Under the pieces are notes generated by a model. It saw nothing but the letters and a program-made list of their open reading frames with translations. It was not told the DNA's origin and searched no databases. Position numbers and translations under genes: made by a program. 64,000 nt of DNA from assembly GCF_000732925.1 (NCBI RefSeq), contig NZ_CP008953.1, forward strand, positions 3,286,001 through 3,350,000. Reading direction: 5' to 3'. This document shows, one piece after another, positions 1-8,039 of the stretch. This DNA comes from Amycolatopsis japonica. Lineage in GTDB: Bacteria; Actinomycetota; Actinomycetes; Mycobacteriales; Pseudonocardiaceae. Position 1 is the stretch's first letter. Each line of letters starts with the position of its first letter.

Positions 1-552
1 GGCCAAGACGTCCTGAACGTCCTCGCCGCGGCGATCGCGGCTCGGCGGTGCCTCGAGTTCCCGTACACGGGCAAGGACGGCCCGTCGTCGCGGACGGTCG
101 AGCCGATGCGGCTCGTCCAGCTCGGCAGGCGGTGGTACCTCTACGCCTGGGACCTCGGCAGACGGGATTGGCGGAGCTTCCGGCTCGACCGGATCGGCGC
201 GCCGTCGATGACCGACGTGGCGTTCGAGCCGCGTCCGCTCCCCGTCGACGATGTGGCGGCGCACCTCCAGGAACGCTTCCACAGCCCGAAATCCCTCCGG
301 ATCACGCTGACCCTCGACGTCGGCGCGAGCGAGGCCGCTGCCCGGCTTCACCGGGTCGACGGGAGTTTCGAAGCGCTCGGTGACGACAGGTGCCGATACG
401 TCGCCTACGTCGATTCGTTCGAGTGGCTGGCGGTGGTTCTGACTCTGACCGACATCGAGTTCAGGGTGGAGGAACCGGCGGAATTCGCCGAGTACCTGGT
501 GCGGACGGGGGAGCGGCTGCTGCGGGGCGCCACTCGCTTGCCAAGTACATGA
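1..552 (+). CDS. WYL-domain transcriptional regulator, C-terminal part (5' end outside window)
   Basis: The reading frame is open from base 1, so only the last 183 codons are visible. The visible part contains a WYL-type ligand-sensing domain: a segment ending RWYLYAWDLGRRDWRSFRLD followed by a basic RIG turn matches the WYL core, where small ligands or nucleic acid bind in characterised members. The remainder resembles the WCX C-terminal extension (ESFEWL-like YVDSFEWLAVVL). The N-terminal winged helix-turn-helix expected for this family would lie upstream. The stop codon lies inside the left arm of a long palindrome that separates it from the convergent Lrp-type gene. The regulated target cannot be deduced from the window. 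Confidence 0.8.
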   Translation, partial: GQDVLNVLAAAIAARRCLEFPYTGKDGPSSRTVEPMRLVQLGRRWYLYAWDLGRRDWRSFRLDRIGAPSMTDVAFEPRPLPVDDVAAHLQERFHSPKSLRITLTLDVGASEAAARLHRVDGSFEALGDDRCRYVAYVDSFEWLAVVLTLTDIEFRVEEPAEFAEYLVRTGERLLRGATRLPST

Positions 553-601
553 AGGCCCCCTTCCTTGCGCCTAGGTACAGGAAGGGGGCCTTCATGTACT
601 T
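543..601. repeat. Perfect 23-base-arm palindrome between convergent genes (probable bidirectional terminator)
   Basis: Arms 543-565 and 579-601 are perfect reverse complements (AAGTACATGAAGGCCCCCTT and three more bases) around a 13-base loop. The same arm sequence recurs at 15054-15112. It overlaps the 3' end of the WYL gene and lies just after the end of the convergent Lrp-type gene, which suits a shared terminator. There is no clear U tract, so a terminator role is inference. Confidence 0.75.
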
Positions 602-614
602 CTGGGGCCGCCGC

Positions 615-1079
615 TCACGAGGGGTGGGGCCACTGCTGACCGCGCGTCCAGGAATCCAGCACCATCAGCGTCTTCGTGCCCGTCACCTGGTGATGCCGCC
701 GGATCTCGTCGATGGTGCGCTGCAGGTGGCCCATGTCCCGCACCCGCAGCCAGACGAGCGCGTCGGGGTCGCCCGCGATGGTGAACACCGCCTGGGCCTC
801 GGGCATCCGGGTGGTGGTGCGGACGATCTCGCCGACCTTGGTGGTCCCGGTGAACCGCAGTTCGGTGAACGCCTCGATGCCCCAGCCGAGTTTGGCGTGG
901 TCGATCTGGACGGTGTAGCCGACGATGACGCCGTTCTCCTGCATACGGTCGATCCGGCGTTTGACCGCCGCGGTGGACAGCGTGACGCGGGCTCCGATGT
1001 CGCCAAGGGTGCGCCGAGCGTCCTCCCGCAGCAGTTCGAGGATCTCGCGATCGGTCTCGTCGATGAGCTGGTCCGCCAT
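615..1079 (-). CDS. Lrp/AsnC family transcriptional regulator
   Basis: A 154-residue protein of normal Lrp/AsnC length. The N-terminal winged helix-turn-helix (DETDREILELLREDARRTLG through AAVKRRIDRMQENGVI, about residues 6-50) binds DNA, and the C-terminal half (about 65-140) is a RAM ligand-binding and oligomerisation domain. The ATG at 1079 fits the family start, opening MADQLIDETDREIL. It is divergent from the indolepyruvate ferredoxin oxidoreductase gene with about 160 bases between them, which suggests that it controls that gene in response to an aromatic or branched amino acid. The ligand is inferred from context only. Confidence 0.9.
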   Translation of the reverse strand: MADQLIDETDREILELLREDARRTLGDIGARVTLSTAAVKRRIDRMQENGVIVGYTVQIDHAKLGWGIEAFTELRFTGTTKVGEIVRTTTRMPEAQAVFTIAGDPDALVWLRVRDMGHLQRTIDEIRRHHQVTGTKTLMVLDSWTRGQQWPHPS

Positions 1080-1241
1080 GAGCCAGGATGGTACGCAGAC
1101 GCAACGGATATCGGCCAGCGGAGAAGATGGGCCGGATTTTTTGCGTGCAGCGTGCCAATAGACTGCCGCCTGTTGCGATGGCCCGCGCGGTCGGGTCTCC
1201 TGTCGTGACGTCACGCGGGGGTGCCGAAGGAGGCAGGTCTG

Positions 1242-4200
1242 GTGGAGCAGTTCACGTTGGAGGACCGGTATCTGCGGGAGGACGGCACCGTCTACCTCAG
1301 CGGTGTCCAGGCCCTGGTCCGGATGCTGTTCGACCGGGTGCGGCACGATCGCGCCGCCGGGGCGTCCCCCGCCGTGTTCGTCTCCGGCTACGAGGGATCG
1401 CCGCTGGCCGGCTACGACCTCGAACTCGGCCGCCGCTCCCACCTGCTCGAAAAGCACGACGTCGTGCACCGTCCCGGCCTGAACGAGGAGCTCGCCGCGA
1501 CCGCGGTCATGGGCAGCCAGCTCACCGCGTCGGTCGGCTCGTCGCGCGGCGGGGTCACCGGGTTCTGGTACGGCAAGGCACCCGGCCTCGACCGGGCGAC
1601 CGACGCCCTGCGGCACGCCAACCTCGCGGGGACCGACCCGGCGGGCGGCGCGGTGGCGCTGGTCGGCGACGATCCGAACGCCAAATCCTCGTCGGTGCCG
1701 TGCGCCTCCGAGCTCGCGCTGGCCGACCTGGCCATGCCGGTGTTCTTCCCGTCCGACTCCCAGGACGTGCTGGACTTCGGGCTGCACGCCGTGGAGCTGT
1801 CCAGGGCGAGCGGACTGTGGTCGTCGATGAAACTCGTGGCGAACGTGGCCGACGCCGCGAGCACCGCGCATGTCCGGCCGAGCTGGACGGCGCCCGAGCT
1901 GGCGCTGCCCGCGTACCGGCACATGCCCAGCACCCGGCTGCTCGGCACCACGTTGATGGCGCTCGAACGCAGCCTGTACACCGAACGCCTGCCGCTGGCC
2001 GTCGAGTACGTGCGCGCGAGCGGGATCAACCGGATCGTCCAGGAAGGACCGGCGGATCGCGTCGGCATCGTCACCGCCGGAAAGTCCTATTTGGACTTGA
2101 TGCAGGCGCTGAGGTTGCTCGGCCTGGACGCCGACGCGTTGTCCCGCCACGGGATCCGGATCCTCAAGCTCGGTGTCATCCACCCGCTCGAACCGTCGAT
2201 CGTCCGCCGCTTCGCCGATGGGCTCGACGAGATCGTCGTGGTGGAGGAGAAGCGCTCCTTCGTCGAATCGGCGATCAAGGAAGTCTTGTACGGCACCGCC
2301 GGCGCGCCCACCGTGTACGGCAAGACCGGCCCGGACGGCCGCACGTTGTGCACCGAACTCGGCGAGCTCGACCCGGACGCCATCGCGAGGGTGCTGGCCA
2401 CCCGGCTGAGCGAGCACCACGAGATCCCGTCCGTGACCGCGTGGCGGCGACAGCGCCGCCGCGAGCGCATTTCCGTGCCGTTGCTGACCAGGACGCCGTA
2501 CTTCTGTTCCGGCTGCCCGCACAACTCCTCGACCAAGGTGCCCGAGGGCACGGTGGTCGGCGGCGGCATCGGCTGCCACGCCATGGCGTTGTTCATGGAG
2601 CCGGAACAGGTCGGTGACGTCGTCGGCCTGACCCAGATGGGCGGCGAGGGCGCGCAGTGGCTCGGAATGGAGCCGTTCGTCGACGCCTCGCATTTCGTGC
2701 AGAACATCGGTGACGGCACGTTCACCCACTCCGGCAGCCTCGCGGTCCGGGCGGCGGTGGCCGCCGGGGTGAACATCACCTACAAGATCCTCTACAACGC
2801 GACGGTCGCGATGACCGGCGGGCAGGACGCCGTCGGTGGCCTGTCGGTGGAACGGCTGGCGTCGCTGCTCCTCGTCGAAGGCGTCGCGAAGGTGGTCATC
2901 ACCAGCGACGAGCCGAAGCGGCTCCGCGGCGTCCGGATGCCGGACGGTGTCGAGGTCCGGCACCGTGACGAACTGCTGAGCACGCAAGAGGAACTGGCCC
3001 GGGTTCCCGGGGTGACGGTCCTCATCCACGACCAGGAATGCGCCGCCGAGAAACGCCGCAAACGCCGTCGCGGCAAACTGGAGACCCCGGCCGCCAAGGT
3101 CGTGATCAACGAGCGGGTGTGCGAGGGCTGCGGCGACTGCGGCGAGAAGTCGAACTGCCTGTCCGTGCAGCCGGTCAGCACCGAATTCGGCCGCAAGACC
3201 ACGATCCACCAGTCCTCGTGCAACGTGGACTACTCCTGCCTGGCCGGCGACTGCCCCTCGTTCATGACGGTGGTGCCCACCGGCCGCAAACACCGGCGCA
3301 AGGCCGGGGAGATCACCGCGGCCGAACTGCCCGAGCCCGAGACCTCCGGCACCGACTTCACCGTGCGCATCACCGGGGTCGGCGGGACCGGCGTGGTCAC
3401 CGTCGCGCAGATCCTCGCCACGGCCGCCGTGCTCGAAGGCAAGCAGGTCCGGACACTGGACCAGACCGGGCTCGCGCAGAAGGGCGGCGCCGTCGTCTCG
3501 GATCTGAAGATCACCGCCGAGCCGACGCCGCAGGCCCCGAAACTCGCGGCCGGGGAATGCGACCTCTACCTGGCCTGCGATGTCCTCGTCGGCGCTGATC
3601 CGGCGCATCTGACGGTGGCGGACTCCGGCCGGACCACGGCCGTCGTCTCCACGACCGAGGTGCCGACCGGCCGGATGGTCGTCGACACCACGGTGTCCTT
3701 CCCCGATGCCGCCGCCGTGCGCGGGGCGATCTCGGACAACGCGGCGCGGACGGTGGCGCTCGACGCGCGGGAACTGGCGGAAATCCTGTTCGACGACGAC
3801 CAGTTCGCCAACATCCTCCAGCTCGGCGCGGCGCACCAGACCGGCGCCATCCCGCTGGACGCGGCCAGCCTGGAACGCGCGATCGAACTGAACGGGGTCG
3901 CCGTCGCGGGCAACCTCCAGGCGTTCCGGCGTGGCAGGCAACTCGTCGCCGATCCCGACGCGCTGCACGCCGTGGTCGCCCCGGCCGCCGTCGCCGCGAG
4001 CCCCACCCCGTCGGCGGCCGCCCTGCGCGCCCGCGCGCTCGTGCACGCCGAGCCGGGTTCGGAACTCGCGCGGCTGCTGGACATCCGCGTCCCCGAACTC
4101 GTCCGGTACCAGAACGTGCGCTACGCGAGGGAGTACGCCGAGTTCGTCGAGCGTGTCCGGGTCCTGGAAGGGGATTCGACCGCCATCACCGAAGCGGTGG

Positions 4201-4691
4201 CGCGGAATCTGCACAAACTGATGGCCTACAAGGACGAGTACGAGGTCGCGCGGCTGTCGCTCGATCCCGCGGTACTCGCCGGGATCGAGGAGGAGTTCGG
4301 CGTCGGGAGCCGGTACGCCTACCGCCTCCACCCGCCCTTCCTGCGCGCGATGGGCATGAAGCGGAAGATCGCGCTGGGCCCGAAGTTCCGCCCGGTGTTC
4401 GTCGCGCTGCGCGCCGCGCGGAAACTGCGCGGCACCCGCTGGGACCCGTTCGGCAAGGCACACGTCCGGAAGGTGGAGCGGGAGCTCGTCGGGCAGTACC
4501 GGGAGACGATCCTCACCGCTTTCGGCACCGAGGACGCCGATCGCGGAAGGCTGCTGGCCTTGGCCGAGCTGCCCGATCTGGTTCGTGGCTACGAGGACGT
4601 CAAACTGGCGAACGTCGAGGCATACCACCGGGAACAGGCCGCGCTCCTGGCCGATCTCGTCCGGGCGGACCGGCTCGGCGCGAACACCTGA
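1242..4691 (+). CDS. Indolepyruvate ferredoxin oxidoreductase (fused alpha/gamma type)
   Basis: A 1149-residue fused enzyme, cytosolic, oxidatively decarboxylating aryl-pyruvates (from aromatic amino acid transamination) to acyl-CoA with ferredoxin as acceptor. In order it shows a pyrimidine-binding pyruvate-ferredoxin oxidoreductase region, a CSGCPHN motif, the thiamine diphosphate site GDGTFTHSGS (about residue 490), an iron-sulphur motif CEGCGDCGEKSNC (about 627), and a gamma domain opening VRITGVGGTGVV (about 708). The GTG at 1242 is chosen because AAGGAGG ends eight bases upstream; an in-frame GTG at 1221 lies before that ribosome site and is unlikely. The divergent Lrp-type gene is its likely regulator. 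Confidence 0.93.
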   Translation: MEQFTLEDRYLREDGTVYLSGVQALVRMLFDRVRHDRAAGASPAVFVSGYEGSPLAGYDLELGRRSHLLEKHDVVHRPGLNEELAATAVMGSQLTASVGSSRGGVTGFWYGKAPGLDRATDALRHANLAGTDPAGGAVALVGDDPNAKSSSVPCASELALADLAMPVFFPSDSQDVLDFGLHAVELSRASGLWSSMKLVANVADAASTAHVRPSWTAPELALPAYRHMPSTRLLGTTLMALERSLYTERLPLAVEYVRASGINRIVQEGPADRVGIVTAGKSYLDLMQALRLLGLDADALSRHGIRILKLGVIHPLEPSIVRRFADGLDEIVVVEEKRSFVESAIKEVLYGTAGAPTVYGKTGPDGRTLCTELGELDPDAIARVLATRLSEHHEIPSVTAWRRQRRRERISVPLLTRTPYFCSGCPHNSSTKVPEGTVVGGGIGCHAMALFMEPEQVGDVVGLTQMGGEGAQWLGMEPFVDASHFVQNIGDGTFTHSGSLAVRAAVAAGVNITYKILYNATVAMTGGQDAVGGLSVERLASLLLVEGVAKVVITSDEPKRLRGVRMPDGVEVRHRDELLSTQEELARVPGVTVLIHDQECAAEKRRKRRRGKLETPAAKVVINERVCEGCGDCGEKSNCLSVQPVSTEFGRKTTIHQSSCNVDYSCLAGDCPSFMTVVPTGRKHRRKAGEITAAELPEPETSGTDFTVRITGVGGTGVVTVAQILATAAVLEGKQVRTLDQTGLAQKGGAVVSDLKITAEPTPQAPKLAAGECDLYLACDVLVGADPAHLTVADSGRTTAVVSTTEVPTGRMVVDTTVSFPDAAAVRGAISDNAARTVALDARELAEILFDDDQFANILQLGAAHQTGAIPLDAASLERAIELNGVAVAGNLQAFRRGRQLVADPDALHAVVAPAAVAASPTPSAAALRARALVHAEPGSELARLLDIRVPELVRYQNVRYAREYAEFVERVRVLEGDSTAITEAVARNLHKLMAYKDEYEVARLSLDPAVLAGIEEEFGVGSRYAYRLHPPFLRAMGMKRKIALGPKFRPVFVALRAARKLRGTRWDPFGKAHVRKVERELVGQYRETILTAFGTEDADRGRLLALAELPDLVRGYEDVKLANVEAYHREQAALLADLVRADRLGANT

Positions 4692-4972
4692 CGCGCCGGC
4701 CGCCGGATACGGCCGAACGTACTAATGCCGCCGCCCGATTGTCTTTCCCGACGGCATTTTCCGGATAGTCCGCGTTTCTTGTGTCAAGAATGTGCCGGGT
4801 TTTCGGATACCGGCGCGCGCGACTGCCAAATTCGGCTGCTGTCAAGAGTTTCCGCTGCCCGACGGTCCCGGTCGGCTGTTCGTGTGGAACGTGCGCGATT
4901 CGTGAAGTGAGTGCATTAGTGTCGCTCCGGGGTCCGCACATCCACACCACTGATCGGGATTGGGGAGTCATC
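4692..4972. other. Intergenic stretch of 281 bases upstream of the HAF-repeat gene
   Basis: No convincing gene, RNA or strong palindrome is seen here. It presumably holds the promoter of the secreted HAF-repeat protein; it is less GC-rich than the flanking genes. Confidence 0.4.
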
Positions 4973-6133
4973 GTGAAGAGGAATAGTGTGCCTGTCGCGC
5001 GAAGACGGATGTTCACACTGGTGGCGGCTCTCGCCGTGGTCACCGGCGCGGTGACGGGGACCGCGCGGGCCACCACGACGGGGCCGGTGGATCTCGGCAC
5101 GCTGCCGGGGGACGACGAGAGCACGGTCCTCGCGGTCAACGAGGCGGGGGAGATGGTGGGGCTGTCGCTCGCGGGCCCGACCCCGAAGCGCAGCCATCCG
5201 GTTCGTTGGGACGCCACCGGCCAGATCATGGCGCTGCCCACGCCGGGAGGCACCGAGGGGCAGGTGCGCGACATCAACGACTTCGGGGTGTCCGCGGGGT
5301 ACGTGCTGACCGCGACCACCGCCGTACCCGCACGCTGGGACGCCACGGGGCAGGCGACCTTGCTGCAGCTTCCGCCCGGTCATCACAACGCCACCGCCTG
5401 GGCGATCAGCGACACCGGCGTCGTCGTCGGGGCCTGGCTGACGCCTGCCGAGCAGTATCACGGGTTCCGCTGGGATCCCGATGGCACGGCCACCGACCTC
5501 GGCACGTTGCCCGGTGAGACCTGGAGCATGGCCGACGGTATCTCCGGCGACGGCACCATCGTCATCGGCAGCGCCGTCCGCTCCGCGGCGAACCAGGCCG
5601 CGCGGTGGGTGAACGGCGGGCCGATCACCGAGCTGGCGCCGCAAGGGGTGAGCAGCGGCGCGAGCCGGATCAACAAGGGCGGAGTGGCCGCCGGCGCCTT
5701 GCGCGAGACCAGCAGCGGGCCACCGATCCCGGCGAAATGGGATCGGGACGGCGTGATCCATCCCCTGGACTGGCCCAGCCCGTATTCGGTGTGGATCTAC
5801 GGGATCGGCCCCACCGGTTACGTGGTCGGCAGCGGCTATCTCAACCCGCCGCGCCGATCGGCCGTGCTTTGGGATCTCGACGGCGACGTCATCGCACTGC
5901 CCGACGACGGCCTCGGCGCCGACGCCGAAGCGGTCGACTCGCAGGGCACCGTGGCGGGCACTTTCCGGAGCCAGGCGACGGTCTGGTTCCGGGACGGGGA
6001 ACGCAGGCAGCTCGGCACGCTGCCCGGCGGCACCCGCAGCCAGGGTTACCGGATCACGGACAACGGCCGCGTCGTCGGCACCGCTTCGAACGCGGCCGGG
6101 AAGTCGCACGCGGTGTACTGGACCCTCGGCTAG
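4973..6133 (+). CDS. Secreted HAF-repeat protein
   Basis: A 386-residue exported protein of unknown function. The GTG at 4973 follows GGGGAG and gives a typical Sec signal peptide: a basic N-terminus (KRNSVPVARRR), a hydrophobic core (MFTLVAALAVVTGAVTG) and an alanine-rich cleavage region near TARA-T. The mature part consists of repeated units with the HAF hallmark DLGTLPG followed by an IND/ISG-type turn and G-x-x-VG: DLGTLPGDDEST, DLGTLPGETWS and QLGTLPGGTRS. HAF repeats are thought to fold as beta-propeller-like extracellular modules. A start at 4781 would add an upstream segment without signal character and is rejected. No partner gene is evident. Confidence 0.85.
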   Translation: MKRNSVPVARRRMFTLVAALAVVTGAVTGTARATTTGPVDLGTLPGDDESTVLAVNEAGEMVGLSLAGPTPKRSHPVRWDATGQIMALPTPGGTEGQVRDINDFGVSAGYVLTATTAVPARWDATGQATLLQLPPGHHNATAWAISDTGVVVGAWLTPAEQYHGFRWDPDGTATDLGTLPGETWSMADGISGDGTIVIGSAVRSAANQAARWVNGGPITELAPQGVSSGASRINKGGVAAGALRETSSGPPIPAKWDRDGVIHPLDWPSPYSVWIYGIGPTGYVVGSGYLNPPRRSAVLWDLDGDVIALPDDGLGADAEAVDSQGTVAGTFRSQATVWFRDGERRQLGTLPGGTRSQGYRITDNGRVVGTASNAAGKSHAVYWTLG

Positions 6134-6157
6134 GGCTGGAGGAGCAGGTATCGGTTG

Positions 6158-6206
6158 CGAGTGGGGAGGATTCGGGACGTCCAACGTCCCGAATCCTCCC
6201 CACTCG
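6158..6206. repeat. Perfect 23-base-arm palindrome
   Basis: Arms 6158-6180 (CGAGTGGGGAGGATTCGGGA plus CGT) and 6184-6206 are perfect reverse complements with only three bases between them. It lies 24 bases after the HAF-repeat gene and before the co-directional phosphotransferase gene, so it could terminate the former. It belongs to the same size class as the other palindromes of the window but has its own arm sequence. Confidence 0.75.
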
Positions 6207-6300
6207 GCATGACGTCCGCCGAATATCCACTGGACGGCACGACGAGACTCGGAATGTGGATTCCCCGCGACCGAAGAGCACTACGCCGGACCTGGGCCCG

Positions 6301-7176
6301 ATGCCACGGCGCATCACCGTGGACGCGCCGCAGGTGCGCGCGCTGCTGGGCGAGCAGTTCCCGGAGTGGGCCGGTCTCCCGGTCCGCCCGGTGGCCGAAT
6401 CCGGGTGGGACAACAGGACTTTCCGGATCGGCGACGACATGGTGGCACGGCTGCCGAGCGCCGCCGAGTACGCCTTGGCGGTGGACAAGGAGCAGCGCTG
6501 GCTCCCGTTGCTCGCTCCCCGGTTGCCGGTGCCCGTCCCGGTTCCGCTGGCGAAAGGACGTCCTGGCGCGGGCTACCCCTTCGAGTGGTCGGTCTACCGA
6601 TGGCTCGACGGTGAACCCGCGAGCGCCGCTCGGATCTCCGACCCGGTCCGGTTCGCCCTCGACCTCGCCGGTTTCCTGGCGGCGCTGCGGGCCATCGACA
6701 CCACGGGCGGCCCGCAACCCGGCAAGCACAACTGGTTCCGGGGCGCCACCCTGCGCACCTACGACGCGCAGACCGAGCGCGCGCTCGCGGCGTTGGACGG
6801 CGACATCGACACCGGCGCAGCGCGCGAGATCTGGAAGACCGCGCTGGACAGCCCTTGGGACGGAACGGATCGCTGGTTCCACGGCGACTTCGCGCCGGGG
6901 AATCTCCTGCTCGACGGCGGGGGACTGGCGGCCGTCATCGATTTCGGCACCTGTGGCGTCGGCGATCCGTCCTGCGACTTGGCGATCGCCTGGACGTCGC
7001 TGACCGCCGACGGCAGGCGAGCGTTCCGCGAGCGGCTTCCGGTCGACGATTCCGAATGGGAGCGTGGCCGTGGGTGGGCGCTGTGGAAGGCTTTGATCAC
7101 TCGCGCGCGGACGCGGGACCGCGTCGACGAGGAAGCGGTGAACGCGCGCCGCGTCTTGGCCGCGATCGCTGAGTGA
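6301..7176 (+). CDS. Aminoglycoside phosphotransferase (APH/choline kinase fold) family protein
   Basis: A 291-residue cytosolic protein with the kinase-like APH fold that transfers phosphate from ATP to a small hydroxylated substrate. The catalytic loop HGDFAPGNLLLD (about residue 194) carries the Asp and Asn expected for catalysis and metal binding. It is followed by the metal-binding DFG-like segment VIDFGTCGVGDPSCDLA. The N-terminal lobe (ESGWDNRTFRIGDDMVARLP) supplies the nucleotide-binding strands. Family membership does not prove antibiotic resistance; many relatives act on metabolites. The start is uncertain: ATG at 6301 is used, but an in-frame GTG at 6256 is possible and neither has a strong ribosome site. 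Confidence 0.85.
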   Translation: MPRRITVDAPQVRALLGEQFPEWAGLPVRPVAESGWDNRTFRIGDDMVARLPSAAEYALAVDKEQRWLPLLAPRLPVPVPVPLAKGRPGAGYPFEWSVYRWLDGEPASAARISDPVRFALDLAGFLAALRAIDTTGGPQPGKHNWFRGATLRTYDAQTERALAALDGDIDTGAAREIWKTALDSPWDGTDRWFHGDFAPGNLLLDGGGLAAVIDFGTCGVGDPSCDLAIAWTSLTADGRRAFRERLPVDDSEWERGRGWALWKALITRARTRDRVDEEAVNARRVLAAIAE

Positions 7177-7213
7177 CACTCGCCGGGCGGCCGATCGTGG
7201 TTGGATCGATCGC

Positions 7214-7741
7214 ATGTCTTCCATCGTCGTCGCCGTGATCGCAGCCGTCGCCTCGATCTCCGCGGCGGTGGTCGCCGGGATCTTCGCGCTGGCCGCGCGC
7301 CGCCTCGAGGCGCGGGTGCAGAGCGCCGACCAGGTCCGCGAACGGATCTCCGAGCAGAAACGCGCGATGTGCGAACCCGTCGTCGACATGCTGGAACGGA
7401 TGTTCACCACCGACGACCTGCCCACGGAAGAGGAACTGAAGCACAAACGCCGCTTCGACACCTGGGTGAACGTGTACGGCTCGGACGGCATCGTCAAGGC
7501 GTACTCCCGCCTCATGCAGGGACTTCCGGCCGGGGCACCGCCGGACATCCAGTTCCGCCTCTACGCGGACTTCCTGATCGAGGTCCGCAAGGACATCGGC
7601 GACCCGGGTACCGCGGTCGACCGGATGCAGATCCTCGGGCCGCGGTCGGCGAATCTCTCGGATCGCCGGAGCCTGACCGACGCCGACTTCGACACGGTCT
7701 GCAAACGCCTCGGCTGGGTCCCGCCCTGGCGCGGCAAGTAG
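7214..7741 (+). CDS. Hypothetical membrane-anchored protein
   Basis: A 175-residue protein that I cannot assign to a named family. It starts with one hydrophobic segment (IVVAVIAAVASISAAVVAGIFAL, residues about 4-26) that should anchor it in the membrane. A charged helical region follows (ARRLEARVQSADQVRERISE), then a mixed soluble domain containing FDTWVNVYGS and FADF-like segments and ending in WVPPWRGK. The soluble part has no catalytic motif that I recognise. It lies 37 bases after the phosphotransferase gene in the same orientation. Confidence 0.7.
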   Translation: MSSIVVAVIAAVASISAAVVAGIFALAARRLEARVQSADQVRERISEQKRAMCEPVVDMLERMFTTDDLPTEEELKHKRRFDTWVNVYGSDGIVKAYSRLMQGLPAGAPPDIQFRLYADFLIEVRKDIGDPGTAVDRMQILGPRSANLSDRRSLTDADFDTVCKRLGWVPPWRGK

Positions 7742-8039
7742 GCCGACCCGATCGCGGCCCTGTTGGCCAGTAACCACCCTCGCGGGGGTGGCGGCGGACG
7801 TTTTGGGGGCGCGGCTGACAGATTCGCGAACGGCGAATCGGCCGCGTATGACAAAGACGAAGAATGGTCGCGCGGGCTCTGTGATTTTCCTTGCCTGTCG
7901 AGCCTCGCGGGTGTGTTAATTCCCTGTGGCATACCCGTAAATGTGCACACGCGCCCGCTGGGAAGGGCCCGCGAAAGCGGCCATTAATCGTTTGTCCGAT
8001 GGTTTCGGCGGGTGTGGTCTATGTGTTGGAGAGGGACCT
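7742..8039. other. Intergenic stretch of 298 bases before the fibronectin-III gene
   Basis: No gene is supported. A small inverted repeat, GATTCGC (7821-7827) and GCGAATC (7833-7839) around five bases, may be an operator. The segment just before the next gene is AT-richer (around 7915-8000), as expected for a promoter. Confidence 0.4.

Noticed and set aside
615..4628. A 1337-codon open frame on the - strand across the indolepyruvate oxidoreductase gene
   Set aside because: Only its C-terminal end (from 1079) is a real gene. The rest is antisense to a well-supported enzyme and has the Arg/Gly/His-rich composition of a high-GC shadow frame.
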